The notes beneath the pieces are model-generated. The model did not search any database and had not been told where the DNA came from. It saw nothing but the letters and a program-made list of their open reading frames with translations. Below are positions 34,945 to 43,545 of a stretch of DNA of 64,000 nucleotides, piece after piece. The stretch is taken from assembly GCA_041602035.1 (NCBI GenBank), contig JBFIHA010000006.1:112106-176105 (forward strand), given 5' to 3'. Position 1 is the stretch's first letter, and each line of letters begins with the position of its first letter. The DNA comes from JAOTVV01 sp041602035. Its GTDB lineage: Bacteria; Gemmatimonadota; Gemmatimonadetes; Gemmatimonadales; GWC2-71-9. Both the position numbers and the translations under genes were made by a program.

Positions 34945-35939
34945 GCGCGCGAGTGCTCGTGACCGGCGCCACCGGCTTCATCGGATCGTACTTGACGCGC
35001 CGACTCCTGGAGCGCCATGTCCCGATACGGGTATTGATCCGCAATCCCGGCAAACTCACGCCGGACGTTCGGCGCCAAGTGGACGTGATGCAGGGGGACA
35101 TCGCCGATCCGAATGTCAAGTCGGTCATGGAGCGCGCTACCGAGGATGTGCACACGGTCTATCACCTCGCGGCGTGTGCACGCGCGTGGAGCCGGGATCC
35201 GGACGAGTTTCGCCGGGCAAACGTCGATGCGGTGCGCGCACTCCTCGAGACCGCTGACCAGCACGGGGTCGAGCGATTCGTGCACGTCTCCACGGTGCTC
35301 ACGCTGTCACCGCATCGCCCGGCCCCGGTGCGGGGGCACGCAGCCCAACCCACGCCATACGAAACGACCAAAGCCGACGGCGAGCGCCTGGTCGAGTCGT
35401 ACGCCGCTGCCGGGCGCCACGCCGTGATCGTGCACCCCACCCGAGTCTTTGGCCCCGGCCCGCTCAACGACGCCAACGGCGTCACCAAGGCGATCGCGCT
35501 CTACCTCGCTGGACGCTTACGCGTGCGGCTTGCGGATGCCGACGTCCAGGCGAACTACGTTCACGCCGACGACGTCGCTCGGGGCATAGTCCGGGCCGCT
35601 GACCAGGGCCGATCTGGTGCGCACTACGTGCTCGGTGGAGAGAACGCGTCGTTTCGCGCGTTCCTCAATTTGGTGTCCGACATCGCGAACGTGCGACGCC
35701 GCACGGTCCCACTGCCCAAAGGTCTCGCCATGTCGGTAGCCCGCCTCGCCGAAACGTGGGGCCGGCTGGGCGGGACGGCGGCCGTCACGCGGGGCTGGAT
35801 TCGGATCTTCCTCGAGGATCGACGGGTCGAAATCGAACCGGCGCGCCGGGATCTCGGGTACGATCCCCGGCCACTGCGCGATGGACTGGTGGAGACCATT
35901 GAGTGGCTGGGAAGCAAGCCTCAGGAGAGCGCCGCGTGA
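34941..35939 (+). CDS. NAD-dependent epimerase/dehydratase, HpnA-like
   Basis: A 332-residue extended SDR with GATGFIGSYL, the YxxxK motif YETTK near residue 138 and Ser/Thr in VHVSTVLTLS. DEFRRANVDAVRALLE resembles the hopanoid-associated HpnA group, but no hopanoid genes are nearby. The GTG start at 34941 follows GGAGGGAG and overlaps the PAP2 stop by 4 bases. The C-terminal 80 residues are the usual substrate-binding part. A second SDR beside the first suggests successive redox steps on one substrate. Confidence 0.86.
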   Translation: MSARVLVTGATGFIGSYLTRRLLERHVPIRVLIRNPGKLTPDVRRQVDVMQGDIADPNVKSVMERATEDVHTVYHLAACARAWSRDPDEFRRANVDAVRALLETADQHGVERFVHVSTVLTLSPHRPAPVRGHAAQPTPYETTKADGERLVESYAAAGRHAVIVHPTRVFGPGPLNDANGVTKAIALYLAGRLRVRLADADVQANYVHADDVARGIVRAADQGRSGAHYVLGGENASFRAFLNLVSDIANVRRRTVPLPKGLAMSVARLAETWGRLGGTAAVTRGWIRIFLEDRRVEIEPARRDLGYDPRPLRDGLVETIEWLGSKPQESAA

Positions 35940-36634
35940 CGACACCGGCACCGTCCATGGGATACCAAGCCCGGGCGTCGATCCTGCTGATCACCGCCAC
36001 ACTGGTCCTCGTCGCGCTGTACTACTTCGGTCGAGCCGACACGATCGGCGTGCTGTCCAGAGGCCGCGCTTGGGAAGTGATGACCCCGGGCGTGCGCTCC
36101 GCGCAGATGCACTACCTGCTGTCCGCTCTGCTCCTCGGACTCGTCCCGCTCGTCGTGGCCCGATTCGCCTGCGGCATCCGTCTGCGGGAGCTTGGACTCG
36201 GTGTGGGGCGGTGGCGCGAGGGCCTAGTGTGGCTCGCCATCGGCGTCCCACTGGCGATCATCGCTGGTAAGATCGCGGCGGGACAGGCCGCGATGCGAGC
36301 CGTGTATCCACTGGACCCCACGATCGGCGCCGGCTGGGAGTTTCTGCCCTACGCTGCTGCGGCGTTCCTCTACTTCGGGAGCTGGGAGATCCTGTTTCGC
36401 GGAGTACTGCTGTTCGGCCTTGCCCCATCCATGGGTGACGGCGCCGCCAATGCGGTGCAAACGGGCCTGGCCGTCACGGCACACTTCGGACGGGCCCTCA
36501 ACGAGGTGTTCTCCGCCCTGCCGGCGAGCCTCGTCTTCGGCTACGTCGTGCTACGCGTCCGATCCATCTGGTACATCGCACTCATCCACTGGACGGTGGC
36601 GATGAGCATGGAGTGGTTCATTCTCACCGGCTAG
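35936..36634 (+). CDS. CPBP-family intramembrane protease-like protein
   Basis: A 232-residue membrane protein with about six to seven helices and CPBP/Abi motifs: WEILFRG (a single Glu before ILFRG rather than the usual EE pair), then TAHFGRALNEV and ALIHWTVAM. GTG at 35936 follows AGGAGAG and overlaps the upstream stop by 4 bases. The family includes prenyl-protein proteases (Rce1-like) and immunity proteins. In this operon a role in envelope processing is more plausible. It overlaps the convergent MBL gene by 4 bases. Confidence 0.83.
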   Translation: MTTPAPSMGYQARASILLITATLVLVALYYFGRADTIGVLSRGRAWEVMTPGVRSAQMHYLLSALLLGLVPLVVARFACGIRLRELGLGVGRWREGLVWLAIGVPLAIIAGKIAAGQAAMRAVYPLDPTIGAGWEFLPYAAAAFLYFGSWEILFRGVLLFGLAPSMGDGAANAVQTGLAVTAHFGRALNEVFSALPASLVFGYVVLRVRSIWYIALIHWTVAMSMEWFILTG

Positions 36635-37575
36635 AACACGTCCAGGTCTCGACCGAACACGACCCGGCCATCGTAACTCCGCCGCACTTCGCCGACGAGC
36701 TCATCCGGCGTGGTTCCCCACATGAGCTGGTGATACAGCACGAGCAGCGCCGGGCGTGCGCGGGCCGCGAGTCCTGCCAAGTCGTTCGCCGACGTATGCG
36801 ATCGAGCGTGGTAGCGCTGCCACTCGGGCTCACGACGGGCGAATCCCGCATCCGAGTACACCTCATGGAGCAGGATATCGCATCCGGCGCATGCTGCCAC
36901 GAGGCTGTCGCTCGGTCGCGTGTCGCCCGATATCACGATCACCCGATCCGGCGTTTCGAACCGGTATCCGAAGGCTGCCGGCCAGTCCTCATGGGCGACC
37001 GGAACGGCGGTGACCACGACATTGGAGTCGCGATAGACGACACCAGGCTCGATCTCGCGAACCTCGACCCGATACCCGGTGGCGTTCTGCGGCTGCAGGC
37101 CGTCCACCCGACGACGGATGTCCGCCTCGTACGCGGCCACAACGTGAGAGGCCATCGCCGTGGTTCCGGGCGGGCCGAACACGTGAAGGGGCCGCTCGCG
37201 CTCCAGTACCCACGGGGTCAGGATGAGGTCGGGAAGCCCGACCGTGTGATCACTGTGGAGGTGCGTGAGAAACACTCGCTCGAGGCGTTTAGGCTCCAGG
37301 GCAGCGATCCCCAACGCTGCGGCGGCAGCGGCTTGGCGCACGATACCGGGCCCGGCATCGACGAGGTAGGCCGTCCCATTGACCACGATCGCCACCGCCG
37401 GGCCCGCTCGGTCTGGCTCCGCATTCGGGGTGCCGGTTCCCAGGAGTACCAAGTGCGTCCCACCAGCGTAGTCCTTCTCCTCGGAGGACCCAACGCCGTC
37501 CTCACCCGACGTGCCGGCACTGCACGCCGTCGCTACCACGAGGACGAGCCACGGAACGGACTTCAGAATGCCCAC
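36631..37575 (-). CDS. Exported metallo-beta-lactamase-fold hydrolase
   Basis: A 314-residue MBL-fold protein of the RNase Z/arylsulfatase-like group. Motifs are HLVLLGTGTPNAE, the HxHxDH signature THLHSDHTVG, the bridging Asp in VISGDTRP, and a late His in HARSHTS. A leader with VLVVATAC suggests a lipoprotein, so it is not the cytoplasmic tRNA-processing RNase Z. The start is uncertain; GTG at 37575, overlapping the barrel gene by 13 bases, gives a clean leader. A longer frame back to 37632 exists without an SD. Confidence 0.83.
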   Translation of the reverse strand: MGILKSVPWLVLVVATACSAGTSGEDGVGSSEEKDYAGGTHLVLLGTGTPNAEPDRAGPAVAIVVNGTAYLVDAGPGIVRQAAAAAALGIAALEPKRLERVFLTHLHSDHTVGLPDLILTPWVLERERPLHVFGPPGTTAMASHVVAAYEADIRRRVDGLQPQNATGYRVEVREIEPGVVYRDSNVVVTAVPVAHEDWPAAFGYRFETPDRVIVISGDTRPSDSLVAACAGCDILLHEVYSDAGFARREPEWQRYHARSHTSANDLAGLAARARPALLVLYHQLMWGTTPDELVGEVRRSYDGRVVFGRDLDVF

Positions 37576-38081
37576 CCGGCGCTGATTCCGCCCCAGAGCT
37601 GCACCTCGTCGGAAGTGACCACGGGTGTGCACGCCACACGGAAGAACAACCCGCGGGCACGCGGCTGGAACTGATACGCAAGCGACGCCGTGCCGTAGCC
37701 GTACAGACGGTCAACAGCCTCGATGACCCACACGTCGATCGCGTACAGTAGCCCGCCGCCGGCAGCGATGCGCAGCGCGTGTCGACGCGACCCCACCGCA
37801 GTGCCGAGCATAGCGAACCCGACGGCGTACTGCACGCTCTGGAACGGGAGGCCCCCGACACCGATGCGCACGTTCAAATGCTCATGCAGCTCGCGCTCGT
37901 AGTTGAAGGAGTAGACGATGCCACTGCCGAGGGCCTCGACGTACAGGCGGTTCGGAGCGACCAGCGGTGTCTGTGCCACCATCGGCGGCGGCACGGCCAC
38001 CAGAGCCACTGCCAAAAACAGCGCAAGTCGGCGGGCGCCTGTGTAGGCGCCGGCAGGTATTGTCGGTCCAAATCCGAACAT
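37563..38081 (-). CDS. Small outer-membrane beta-barrel-like protein
   Basis: A 172-residue protein with a signal peptide (LALFLAVALVAVPPPMVAQ) and alternating amphipathic strands such as GSGIVYSFNYERE and NVRIGVGGLPFQ. The C-terminus ends in Phe (GGISAGWAF), a usual barrel-assembly signal. I do not recognise a named family. It is translated just before, and overlaps, the exported MBL-fold gene. The ATG start precedes the signal peptide by about 17 residues and may not be the true one. Confidence 0.7.
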   Translation of the reverse strand: MFGFGPTIPAGAYTGARRLALFLAVALVAVPPPMVAQTPLVAPNRLYVEALGSGIVYSFNYERELHEHLNVRIGVGGLPFQSVQYAVGFAMLGTAVGSRRHALRIAAGGGLLYAIDVWVIEAVDRLYGYGTASLAYQFQPRARGLFFRVACTPVVTSDEVQLWGGISAGWAF

Positions 38082-38146
38082 GCTGAACTCTGCATTGGAC
38101 CAGATCCCGTGGCAACTGGAGCATCGTCACTCCCTTCAGACGACAA

Positions 38147-38173
38147 AGCGGCAGCTCGCACCGAGCTGCCGCT
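38147..38173 (-). terminator. Intrinsic terminator of the ba3 oxidase operon
   Basis: Perfect 12-base stem AGCGGCAGCTCG / CGAGCTGCCGCT with a 3-base loop, 30 bases beyond the oxidase subunit I stop. On the minus strand a short T-run (TTT) follows. Confidence 0.75.
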
Positions 38174-38203
38174 CCACGATCCACTCTGCCGCTCGGCAGG
38201 CCG

Positions 38204-39868
38204 CTAGAAGACCCGGTACCCTGGGGAAACCATGTTCATGGAATACGTGACGAAGAACGGCCCATACGCGATGACGATCAGGACGATGGCAGCGACGACC
38301 CACCACCCGAGCCGGTCGAGCTTGGTGGTCCATCCCTGGGTCGACGGAGGCGACAGGGCCTCGGAGATGGGGATGTCTACGGGGGCTTCTCCCTTCTTGC
38401 CCACGAGCCAGGTCATGGCGAGAACCAGGAAGAACATCAGGATACTGACGGTCATGATCGTGCCACCGATAGCCGTGAGCGCGCCTGCCAGCTCCCACCC
38501 CTCGCCGGTGTACGTCGCCTGGGCCATGAAGGTCCGGCGCGGCATGCCCTGCAGACCACCGCTGATCAGCCCACGGGCGAAGATGAACAACCCGATCGAG
38601 TACAGCCATGGTTGGAGCACGGCGAGCTTGGTTCCCCACAGCTTCTTCCCGGTGAGGTAGGGAACGGCCCAGTACGTAACGCCAATGATGGTGAGGAACA
38701 CCGCGCTCCCAACCGTCATGTGGAAGTGGCCGGGCACCCACGCGGTGTTGTGCACCACCTGATTCACCGTATAGCTGGCATTGATGAGGCCGGTAATGCC
38801 CCCAAGCACGAACGTCAGCATGGCCAACAGCTGCGCGGCCACCGATGGATCACCCCATGGCAGTTTTCGAATCCACCCCAACAAGCCCTGTCCCCCGCGG
38901 GCGCGCCCGCCCATCTCCAACGAGGCCGTCACGCTGAACGCCGTCGCGAGACTCGGATAGAACACGCCGAACGTCATCAACGCGTGCAAGGCCTTCATCT
39001 TGGTGGTGATGCCGGGATCCGTGTACTGGTGGTGGAACCCCGTGGGGATCGACAGCAGCAGAAACAGAATGAACGCGCCCCGAGTGAGCGTGTCGCTCAC
39101 GAGCTTGCCGCCCACCTGTCGGGGAATGAGCGCATACCAGGATACGTAGGTTGGCAGAAGCCAGGCATACACGATCGGGTGACCCGTGAACCAGAACAGC
39201 GTTCGATTGAACAACGGGTCGACGCGCTCGATCCACCCTATCGACCACGGCAAGAGAAAGCCGAGGAAGCTCACGGCGATCGGTATCGATGCGAGCACCC
39301 ACATCGCGTACGACGCGATGGAGATGAACGCCAGGAGCGGAATCCGCTCGCCGGGATGCTCGCGCCGCCAGCCTGCGAGCGTCAGCACCATGTTCGCGGT
39401 GGCGAGCCACGTGCTCACGACGACCAGCGCCAGCCCCAGGTAGTAGGTCCAGTGCGCCTGCAAGGGCGCATAGGCGGTGTACAGCACACTGGCCTGATTC
39501 GACGTGAGCGCGTAGGACGTCAGGAGTACACCAGTCAACAGGGACCAGAACGTCGCGTGCAGGAGCGGTCCGTTCAGCGGGCGGCTCACGGCCCGCGATA
39601 CCAGCAGCGGCAGGAAGCCGTTCGAAAACGCGAAGGTCAATACGAGCGCGTTCGCGACACCGTGCACCGTGAGGCCCTGGTAGTAACTCTTCAGCCCCGG
39701 GAACCGCTGGAGGATGTCGATCCCGGCGTATGACAGCGCCTGCGCGAGTCCGTGGGCCATGCCCGCCGCCATGGCCGCGATGGCGATGTACATACTCCAG
39801 GTGAGCACACGTTGCTGCCCATGCGGGAGCCGGTACGGCCTCGGATCGTACACGACGGTGGCGCTCAT
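38204..39868 (-). CDS. ba3-type haem-copper oxidase subunit I
   Basis: The 554-residue catalytic subunit of a B-family terminal oxidase. The low-spin haem His is in TVHGVANA, the CuB His and cross-linked Tyr are in TGHPIVYAWLLP, the CuB His pair is in TGFHHQYTD and the haem-ligand pair is in PGHFHMTVG. About 13 helices are visible. The VYxWLLP form and absence of the A-type D-channel residues place it with Thermus ba3-like enzymes. It overlaps subunit II by 4 bases. It reduces O2 at high affinity and is a candidate acceptor for hydrogenase-derived electrons. Confidence 0.95.
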   Translation of the reverse strand: MSATVVYDPRPYRLPHGQQRVLTWSMYIAIAAMAAGMAHGLAQALSYAGIDILQRFPGLKSYYQGLTVHGVANALVLTFAFSNGFLPLLVSRAVSRPLNGPLLHATFWSLLTGVLLTSYALTSNQASVLYTAYAPLQAHWTYYLGLALVVVSTWLATANMVLTLAGWRREHPGERIPLLAFISIASYAMWVLASIPIAVSFLGFLLPWSIGWIERVDPLFNRTLFWFTGHPIVYAWLLPTYVSWYALIPRQVGGKLVSDTLTRGAFILFLLLSIPTGFHHQYTDPGITTKMKALHALMTFGVFYPSLATAFSVTASLEMGGRARGGQGLLGWIRKLPWGDPSVAAQLLAMLTFVLGGITGLINASYTVNQVVHNTAWVPGHFHMTVGSAVFLTIIGVTYWAVPYLTGKKLWGTKLAVLQPWLYSIGLFIFARGLISGGLQGMPRRTFMAQATYTGEGWELAGALTAIGGTIMTVSILMFFLVLAMTWLVGKKGEAPVDIPISEALSPPSTQGWTTKLDRLGWWVVAAIVLIVIAYGPFFVTYSMNMVSPGYRVF

Positions 39869-40332
39869 TCGACGATCACCTTTCCGTACATGAGGTGGTG
39901 GCCAGAGCCACAGTACTCATGACAGATCATGAGATACTCGCCGGGCTCGTCGAACGTGTAGTCGACCTTGGAGATCTGTCCGGGGATCAACATGACATTG
40001 ACCCGGGTGCGCTCGATGTGCAGTCCGTGGATCACATCCGCCGACGTGGAGATGAACGTCACCTTCGCCCCACGGGGGACCCGAAGCTCACTCGGCTGAA
40101 ACGACCAGATCTGGCCCAGGACCACCGCCTCGTACGCGTTGTCGCCAACCTGCCGCAGACCAGGCGAATCGAACGGTGGCTGCGAACGCACCTCCGCCGG
40201 ATCCACCTGCGCCACCTTGCCCGGCAGGTGAATCCCCATTGCCAGTGAAGCGTAGGACAGGGCGCCGAGGAACAGCACGAGCATCACTCCTCCGACCCAC
40301 AGGAACGCCTTCTCGTACGTATGGACTCTCAT
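39865..40332 (-). CDS. ba3-type oxidase subunit II (CuA)
   Basis: A 155-residue CuA protein. One N-terminal helix (AFLWVGGVMLVLFLGALSY) anchors a cupredoxin domain with the CuA ligands in DVIHGLHI and ICHEYCGSGHHLMYG (two Cys, two His, Met). The size and single helix are typical of B-family oxidases. ATG at 40332 is four bases after the stop of the 51-residue gene; a TTG five codons earlier would overlap that gene. It takes electrons from a c-type cytochrome. Confidence 0.94.
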   Translation of the reverse strand: MRVHTYEKAFLWVGGVMLVLFLGALSYASLAMGIHLPGKVAQVDPAEVRSQPPFDSPGLRQVGDNAYEAVVLGQIWSFQPSELRVPRGAKVTFISTSADVIHGLHIERTRVNVMLIPGQISKVDYTFDEPGEYLMICHEYCGSGHHLMYGKVIVE

Positions 40333-40336
40333 GCGA

Positions 40337-40492
40337 TCACCGTCCAAGGAGCATGAAGTACATGATCAACCACAGGCCGGCGATCCCCATCAGGAAGAGG
40401 ACCATGAGAAACACGGTCCCCGTGACGTTGGGGTCTTCCGGCTCGGGCCGATGGTCATCCGCTGGGTCGACGGGTCGCTGCTGGTCGTTCAC
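40337..40492 (-). CDS. ba3-type oxidase small subunit (subunit IIa-like)
   Basis: A 51-residue protein too short for usual gene calls. It begins with GTG and the polar stretch NDQQRPVDPADDHRPEPE, then one helix VFLMVLFLMGIAGLWLIMYF and ends MLLGR. The GTG follows GGGAGG at 4 bases. Thermus ba3 oxidase has a single-helix subunit IIa in the same position, upstream of subunit II, which supports this call. The frame is continuous and gives a clean hydrophobic helix. Confidence 0.85.
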   Translation of the reverse strand: MNDQQRPVDPADDHRPEPEDPNVTGTVFLMVLFLMGIAGLWLIMYFMLLGR

Positions 40493-40537
40493 GTGGCCTC
40501 CCGCGAGTCGCCGGGCCGGGCCCGGATGGACGCTGCG

Positions 40538-40777
40538 TCACACACTGTCGGACCAGCGCCGCAGCGCGCGCGTCAGCATGTACAGCACGACGGCCAATCC
40601 AATGAGGGCAGCGAGCACCAGACCGGGCCGAACCGCGCCGATGTTCCCCGTGAGAACGTGGTTCACGGCCTCCCAGACGACGTAGACGAGCGGTACACCG
40701 ATCAGCACGAATACGCCGATGGCGGCGAACACGACGCCGCCGGCTGGGGCCGACCCACGGGGCGCACCACCACTCAC
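40538..40777 (-). CDS. Small two-helix membrane protein in the oxidase operon
   Basis: A protein of about 79 residues with two helices: GVVFAAIGVFVLIGVPLVYVV and LVLAALIGLAVVLYMLTRAL. GTG at 40777 has GGAG 7 bases upstream; a GTG at 40813 would add 12 residues. It ends 45 bases before the oxidase IIa-like gene on the same strand. I do not recognise a family. It may be an accessory oxidase subunit or assembly factor. Confidence 0.6.
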   Translation of the reverse strand: MSGGAPRGSAPAGGVVFAAIGVFVLIGVPLVYVVWEAVNHVLTGNIGAVRPGLVLAALIGLAVVLYMLTRALRRWSDSV

Positions 40778-40989
40778 CGCCGCGCTCCATCCCCAGCACG
40801 GGGCATTCGGCACCTCGGGCGGTACCGCTGCGGCTGAGCCGATGTTTTTCTGGGCAAGAGGCGATGAGTTTGGGCAGAGTCCCCTTCGTCGTCAAGGGCT
40901 CGCGCCTGGCAGCTGCTGACGTGGTCAAGCGTCGGGCGGTGCGGCTGGCGGAGTCGTCGCTGCGGCCAGCTCCCGGCCGCGATGAGACC

Positions 40990-43122
40990 TCAGGGCGACC
41001 CGAGCAGCGCCTGGAACCGCGGGTGATCACGGATGGGATCGAGATCCGGATCTCGATCGAGCCACCCCCGATTGAAGAAGCCGGCACGGATGGCCGTTTC
41101 GAGACTCGTGATCGCTCTGTCGACCTCGCCTTCCAGTGCGTAGAGGCAGGCCACGTTGTACGAGACGCCGGCGTCGTCGGGATCGATCTCCACCGCGCGT
41201 GCGGCCCACTCGAGACCCTCCTGCTTGCGCCCCACCCTGCACAGCGAGACGGCGCCCATCGTCATTGCCCTGGCGTCGTCGGTATGGTACTCCAGGTGCC
41301 GCTCCACCGCTCTCAGGGCTTCCTGGTAGGCGGCACGTGCTTCGCCCTCCCGCTTGAGCGCGGCGAGGGACTGGGCCTTGAAGAACGTCGCCTGGAAATC
41401 GTCGCGCACTTCGGTCGCACGGTCGAACAGCTGCGCGGCAAGCTCCAGCTGTCCTTGCTGAAAGCAGGCCCGCGCGTAGAAGTAGTGCGCCTCGTACAGA
41501 TTGGGATCCAAATAGATCGCCGTCTCGAATTCGCGCTGTGCCTCGTCGGGCTTTCCACCATGCAAGAGCGCCAGGCCGCGCGACACATGCGCTTCCGCCA
41601 GTCCGGCATCGAGCTCGACCGCCCGCTGGCTGGCCGTTTCAGCCTCCTGCAAGTCCTTGGGATCGGACCCCCAGTACATGTACAGGATGGCGCAGCAATC
41701 GGCCAACCCGGCATGCGCCAGCGCATAGGCGGGGTCGAGGTCGATGGCCCGTCGAAACATGCGCCGAGCCTCGTGCACACTCCTCCGCCGAAACTGGTGG
41801 AAGAACTGGCGCCCTCGCAGATAGTAGTCGTACGCCTCGAACCGCGTCGTTGGCGGCCTGACGAGCGGACGCCGATCCTCGTCCTGCATGACGATCCGCA
41901 GTGCCTGCACGATGCTCCGTGCGATCTCGTCTTGAATCGCGAACACATCGGCCAGCTCGCGGTCGTAGCGCTCGGACCACAGGTGATAGCCATCCTCCAC
42001 GCTCACGAGTTGCGCGGTGACCCTGAGTCGGTTCCCGACCTTGCGGACACTCCCCTCCAAGACGGTGTCCACCGACAGCAAGCCGCCGATCTCTCTGACG
42101 TCCAGCTCTTTCCCCTTGAATTGAAACGCGGAGGTTCGTGCCGCCACCCGCATCGCGTGGACTTTGCTGAGGGCATTCGTGATTTCCTCGGCAATCCCGT
42201 CGCTGAAGTATTCGTTCTCGGGATCGGCGCTCATGTTCGCGAACGGCAGCACGGCTATCGACCGCCGACTGCCTGACGGTGGCCCGACGTGCCAGGTCCG
42301 CAGGGCCGTCGCGAATTCGCCGGCAGTCCGGAATCGCTGCTCGCGGTCCTGCGCCAATGCACGAACCAGTATCTGCTCCACCACACGAGGCAGGGCATCC
42401 AACTGTCGCCGATGATCGCGCGGGGCCTCGGCGATGCGTCCGATGGTCGCTGACCGCGCATCGAGCCAGCGTCGCGGCAGGGCACCGACCAACATCTCGT
42501 ACAACATGCAGCCGAGGCCGTACACGTCGGTGCGCTCGTCGACCTCCTCGTCGCCCGCCGCCTGCTCCGGACTCATGTACCCGAGTGTCCCAAGGGGCAG
42601 CCCCGACTGCGTCAGCGCTTCTCCCCCCGCCAGATGAATGGCCCGCGCAATACCGAAATCGGTGACCAGCGCCTCGTCGCCGGCAAACAGCACGTTCTCC
42701 GGCTTGATGTCTCGATGTACCACGCCGTACGCATGCGCATGAGACAGAGCGTCCGCCACGTCGCCGGCAATCCGAAGCGCCGCCTCAGGTGGAAGCGATC
42801 CCTCCGCGGAGAGACGTCTGCGAAGGGAAGGCCCTTTGATGAACGGCATGACGTAGTACAGGAGACCTCCGTGGTCCCCCGAATCGTACAGCGGAACGAT
42901 GTGTGGATGACTCAGATTCGCCGAGATCTGGATTTCCCTGAGAAATCGCTCGGCGCCCAGACTCGCACCCAATTCGGGTTGCAGAACCTTCACGGCGACG
43001 GCGCGATCGTGCTTGCGATCGTGCGCGAGGTACACGACCGCCATACCGCCCCGTCCGACCTCTTGCTCGATGTCGTACCGATCAGCGAGCGCCGATCGGA
43101 GTCGTACCTCGAGCTCCGTCAC
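40990..43122 (-). CDS. Soluble Ser/Thr kinase with TolB-like domain and TPR repeats
   Basis: A 710-residue kinase. Kinase domain about residues 16-275: GRGGMAVVYLA, VAVKVLQPE, VVHRDIKPENV, VTDFGIAR and GTLGYMSPEQ. It passes without a transmembrane helix into a TolB-N-like segment (RRSIAVLPFANMSADPENEY, about 286-440), then TPR repeats (for example FRRAIDLDPAYALAHAGLA) to the end. This kinase-TolB-TPR order resembles CadC/adenylate-cyclase-type signalling modules, here fully cytoplasmic. The start is ATG or GTG at 43122 and the SD is poor. Confidence 0.92.
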   Translation of the reverse strand: MTELEVRLRSALADRYDIEQEVGRGGMAVVYLAHDRKHDRAVAVKVLQPELGASLGAERFLREIQISANLSHPHIVPLYDSGDHGGLLYYVMPFIKGPSLRRRLSAEGSLPPEAALRIAGDVADALSHAHAYGVVHRDIKPENVLFAGDEALVTDFGIARAIHLAGGEALTQSGLPLGTLGYMSPEQAAGDEEVDERTDVYGLGCMLYEMLVGALPRRWLDARSATIGRIAEAPRDHRRQLDALPRVVEQILVRALAQDREQRFRTAGEFATALRTWHVGPPSGSRRSIAVLPFANMSADPENEYFSDGIAEEITNALSKVHAMRVAARTSAFQFKGKELDVREIGGLLSVDTVLEGSVRKVGNRLRVTAQLVSVEDGYHLWSERYDRELADVFAIQDEIARSIVQALRIVMQDEDRRPLVRPPTTRFEAYDYYLRGRQFFHQFRRRSVHEARRMFRRAIDLDPAYALAHAGLADCCAILYMYWGSDPKDLQEAETASQRAVELDAGLAEAHVSRGLALLHGGKPDEAQREFETAIYLDPNLYEAHYFYARACFQQGQLELAAQLFDRATEVRDDFQATFFKAQSLAALKREGEARAAYQEALRAVERHLEYHTDDARAMTMGAVSLCRVGRKQEGLEWAARAVEIDPDDAGVSYNVACLYALEGEVDRAITSLETAIRAGFFNRGWLDRDPDLDPIRDHPRFQALLGSP

Positions 43123-43545
43123 AAGCGTCCCTCCGAGCTACGCCGGCTATCTGAAGCATGAAAGATACGGGAGGAACCGAGGCCGGGACACAGTGTCCGG
43201 GCACGAACGGCAAACCGCGCCGCTGGTACCGAACACCCAGCGGCGCGGTGTCTGACCTGCGCAACCTGGAGCGATCGCTATCGAGCGCTCGATCAGAGGC
43301 GCAGATCGCGGTTCGGTCCTGGATCAGCTACCGCAACGGCGATCGCTTGCCCATACCAGGCTGCGCCGGTTTCTAGGACTGGACAATGGATCACCTCCTT
43401 TCAAGGGTTCCGAAGGCGGGCGTGAACGCTGTATGCATAGGACGAAGCCGAGCTCGAGGCAATACCTCCGGCATGACATCCCCGCTACGTTCCAACCCGC
43501 GGTAGCCGGACCCGACACGACCACACGTTCTCCGACACTCGACCC
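43123..43545. promoter_or_regulatory. Palindrome-rich divergent intergenic region
   Basis: A 423-base gap between the kinase gene (minus) and a DUF481 gene (plus). Visible elements: GGACAC-A-GTGTCC (43186-43198), a hairpin with 13-base arms ACCGCGCCGCTGG / CCAGCGGCGCGGT and a 10-base loop (43214-43249), and the perfect palindrome ATCGAGCGCTCGAT (43280-43293). No gene is supported. Promoters for both flanking genes should lie here. Confidence 0.5.

Noticed and set aside
43158..43376. 72-codon plus-strand frame in the palindrome-rich region
   Set aside because: It spans hairpin sequences, has no SD and no domain-like pattern. It is more likely non-coding.
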